The notes below the pieces were generated by a model. The model ran no database searches. It saw only the letters and a list, made by a program, of their open reading frames with translations, and was not told the DNA's origin. A stretch of 64,000 nucleotides of DNA from Sporodiniella umbellata (taxonomy: Eukaryota; Mucoromycota; Mucoromycetes; Mucorales; Rhizopodaceae), in NCBI GenBank assembly GCA_025677835.1, contig JAIXMR010000015.1, positions 269,050 through 333,049 on the forward strand, given 5' to 3'. Positions 62,590-64,000 of this stretch are shown here, piece by piece. Positions within the stretch are counted from its first letter, which is position 1. Each line of letters opens with the position of its first letter. Position numbers and translations under genes: made by a program.

Positions 62590-64000
62590 ATGGACCCAGC
62601 AATTGCCAGCAAAGACAGCTGGCTACCCTTGGCCTTTATCACCACCATATTATTCACTATAGTTATTATCAACTTGACTAGATACGGTAATATAAAAAAA
62701 CAACCTTGGTACATTTCCTTCGTATGCATTGTTGGCTGGTTCTTTCCATTTTGGATTGTCGTTCTTTTTCCACTGGATCTAGCTTCTGTAATCTCTTTTT
62801 CTTGGGTTCAAGTTTTATCAAAGATAACGTTCTTAATACAAGTCCTTTTTTTTTTTTTTTTCTGTTGTTTGTAGACTATTCACGACAAATTGGGGGGAAG
62901 ACTTCCATTTGCCTATGCGTCATACCCCTTTCTATTTGTTGCGTGGAGGGTTATTTACTGGACATCGTTTTGTTTGACCTGGTACGGCACCAATACCAAG
63001 AGGCTCTATCTCTCTAACATAAAGTGACACTAGGGCCATTATCCCCATGATGCAAGCTTATATGAATACAGGTGACTTTACTATCTCGCAACGAATCAAA
63101 TCAGCCATACAGATCAACCTTCGTTTTTATTCCATCTATCTATTTGTTGGGACGTTTGGCCTGTTTTATCTTGTGTTTGGTAATGGCTATACAACCAGGT
63201 AACATCACTCACGAGTATCGTCATTCTCCTCCCATACTCACCATCTTAGGGTATATCTACGTACAGAGAAAAGATTCAAAGCTACGTTATGGCTGCTGCC
63301 AACAGCTGGGGATTGTTTCTAGTCATCATCTTCATGGGCTATGGTTTGGTTGCTGTTCCTCGTAGTCTTTGGCACTCTGGAAATTATACGCGTCATTTGA
63401 TTCAGCTCTACGCAAGCGCTGCCAAGTTGAAAGAGGAATGTATAGAAACCGAAATAGAGTTCACTGAAGTTGCAAGAGTACATGTTTTACAGAAACAAAG
63501 CGACAGAAAGCCTTCTAATTTCTTTTGGTTGCTAGACAATTCATGCAATATCAAAAAGAGAAAGTTCAGAAACACCCTACATAAGTTATTGTATCAATAC
63601 TATGATAGCTAGATTTCCATTCGCTAAAGACAAAAGCTTTTTCACCACTGGATCCTCAATGAACTTACCTCCAGATATCACTGAAGAATACCTTGTAAAA
63701 CTATCTAAAAGAACGGTGTTGGCACACCGTATGAGAAATCGAAAATTTGCGTAAAAAAAAAAAAAAAAAAAACATTTCATCTTCTTTTCAATGGGTCAGT
63801 TTGATTCACAAACAAAATTTCAATAGCTTATGGAACAACCTGCTGGATCAAGCATTCTATTATCAAGATGTTTTGAAAAACAAAGATAGGGCTTCAAGGT
63901 AAAAAAAAAAAAAAAAAAAAAAAAATTGGCTTTATAAATCGTGTATATGTATGTCTTGTGCACTGAGATCACGTCTATCCAACTTTTACAGACAATTCCA
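62590..64000 (+). CDS. LMBR1-type multi-pass membrane protein (LMBRD2-like), 5' part
   Basis: The window cuts the gene. Exons seen: 62590-62787, 62875-62981, 63034-63198, 63267-63477, 63536-63750, 63800-63898 and the start of another at 63992; all keep phase. The protein starts MDPAIASKDSWLPL with an early membrane span, then RYGNIKKQPWYISFVCIVGW and FPLDLAS, the LMBR1 family opening. Further blocks are WAIIPMMQAYMNTGDF, MAAANSWGLFLVIIFMGYGL and VAVPRSLW, with ITEEYLVKL before a further helix. LMBRD2-like proteins are multi-pass membrane proteins; in animals LMBRD2 has been linked to beta-adrenergic receptor signalling, and the fungal role is unknown. (TA)n repeat at 62521-62560 and a T run precede the ATG. 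Confidence 0.9.

Overview
The window looks like a gene-dense, AT-rich stretch of nuclear chromosome from an early-diverging filamentous fungus. Mucoromycota, most likely Mucorales, is my inference; I cannot name a species. The evidence is genes split by many short GT-AG introns (about 41-155 nt), fungus-specific families (copper-fist regulator, membrane-bound casein kinase 1, SPX-DASS phosphate transporter, SH3-SAM-PH polarity scaffold), frequent long T or A runs, and a transposase and an RPD/E-x-K protein of types I recognise as expanded in Mucoromycota. Gene models were spliced by hand. Most close exactly in frame across all exons, and the few that do not are marked.

Layout. 1-1.3 kb: 3' part of a Tyr/Ser phosphatase (+). 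1.6-2.8 kb: F-box/LRR protein. 2.9-4.3 kb: UBA-UBX Cdc48 adaptor. 4.5-9.1 kb: eight-exon P5B-type ATPase. 9.2-11.6 kb (-): 12-exon choline-transporter-like protein, tail to tail with the ATPase. 12.95-14.46 kb: PKA catalytic subunit, facing a three-exon RGS membrane protein (-, 14.5-15.5 kb) only 37 bp away. 16.0-17.45 kb: PC-esterase-type Golgi protein. 18.5-20.1 kb: Yck-type casein kinase 1. 20.3-23.2 kb: Utp21. 23.3-24.8 kb: tail-anchored acyl-CoA-binding protein. 25.4-26.7 kb: TRAPPC13. 28.2-29.2 kb (-): Rab11/Ypt31. 31.0-31.8 kb: LisH-CTLH-CRA protein with a GC-AG intron, facing RPL38 (-). 33.9-36.0 kb (-): Boi-like SH3-SAM-PH scaffold with a calponin-homology-like tail.

36.45-41.06 kb is a 4.6-kb Tc1/mariner-type element bounded by near-identical inverted repeats of about 140 bp. 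It holds two decayed transposases pointing inward from opposite ends, and between them a host-type or cargo gene of a putative PD-(D/E)XK-like family. It sits in the promoter interval between the Boi-like gene and a secreted thaumatin-like protein (41.4-42.1 kb). 42.4 kb: small one-pass membrane protein. 44.3-46.9 kb: SPX phosphate transporter. About 11 kb (46.9-57.9 kb) then lacks recognisable genes but holds a MITE-like inverted repeat and a dispersed repeat pair. The last 6 kb turns GC-richer in its coding regions: copper-fist regulator, membrane-anchored ubiquitin protease, peroxisomal enoyl-CoA hydratase 2 ending in AKL, and the 5' part of an LMBR1-type membrane protein cut by the window end.

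Functional themes are signalling (PKA, RGS, CK1), secretion and polarity (TRAPPC13, Rab11, Boi-like), peroxisomal lipid metabolism (ACBD5-like protein, hydratase 2), and phosphate and metal homeostasis (SPX transporter, copper-fist regulator, P5B ATPase). No tRNA, rRNA or CRISPR array was found.
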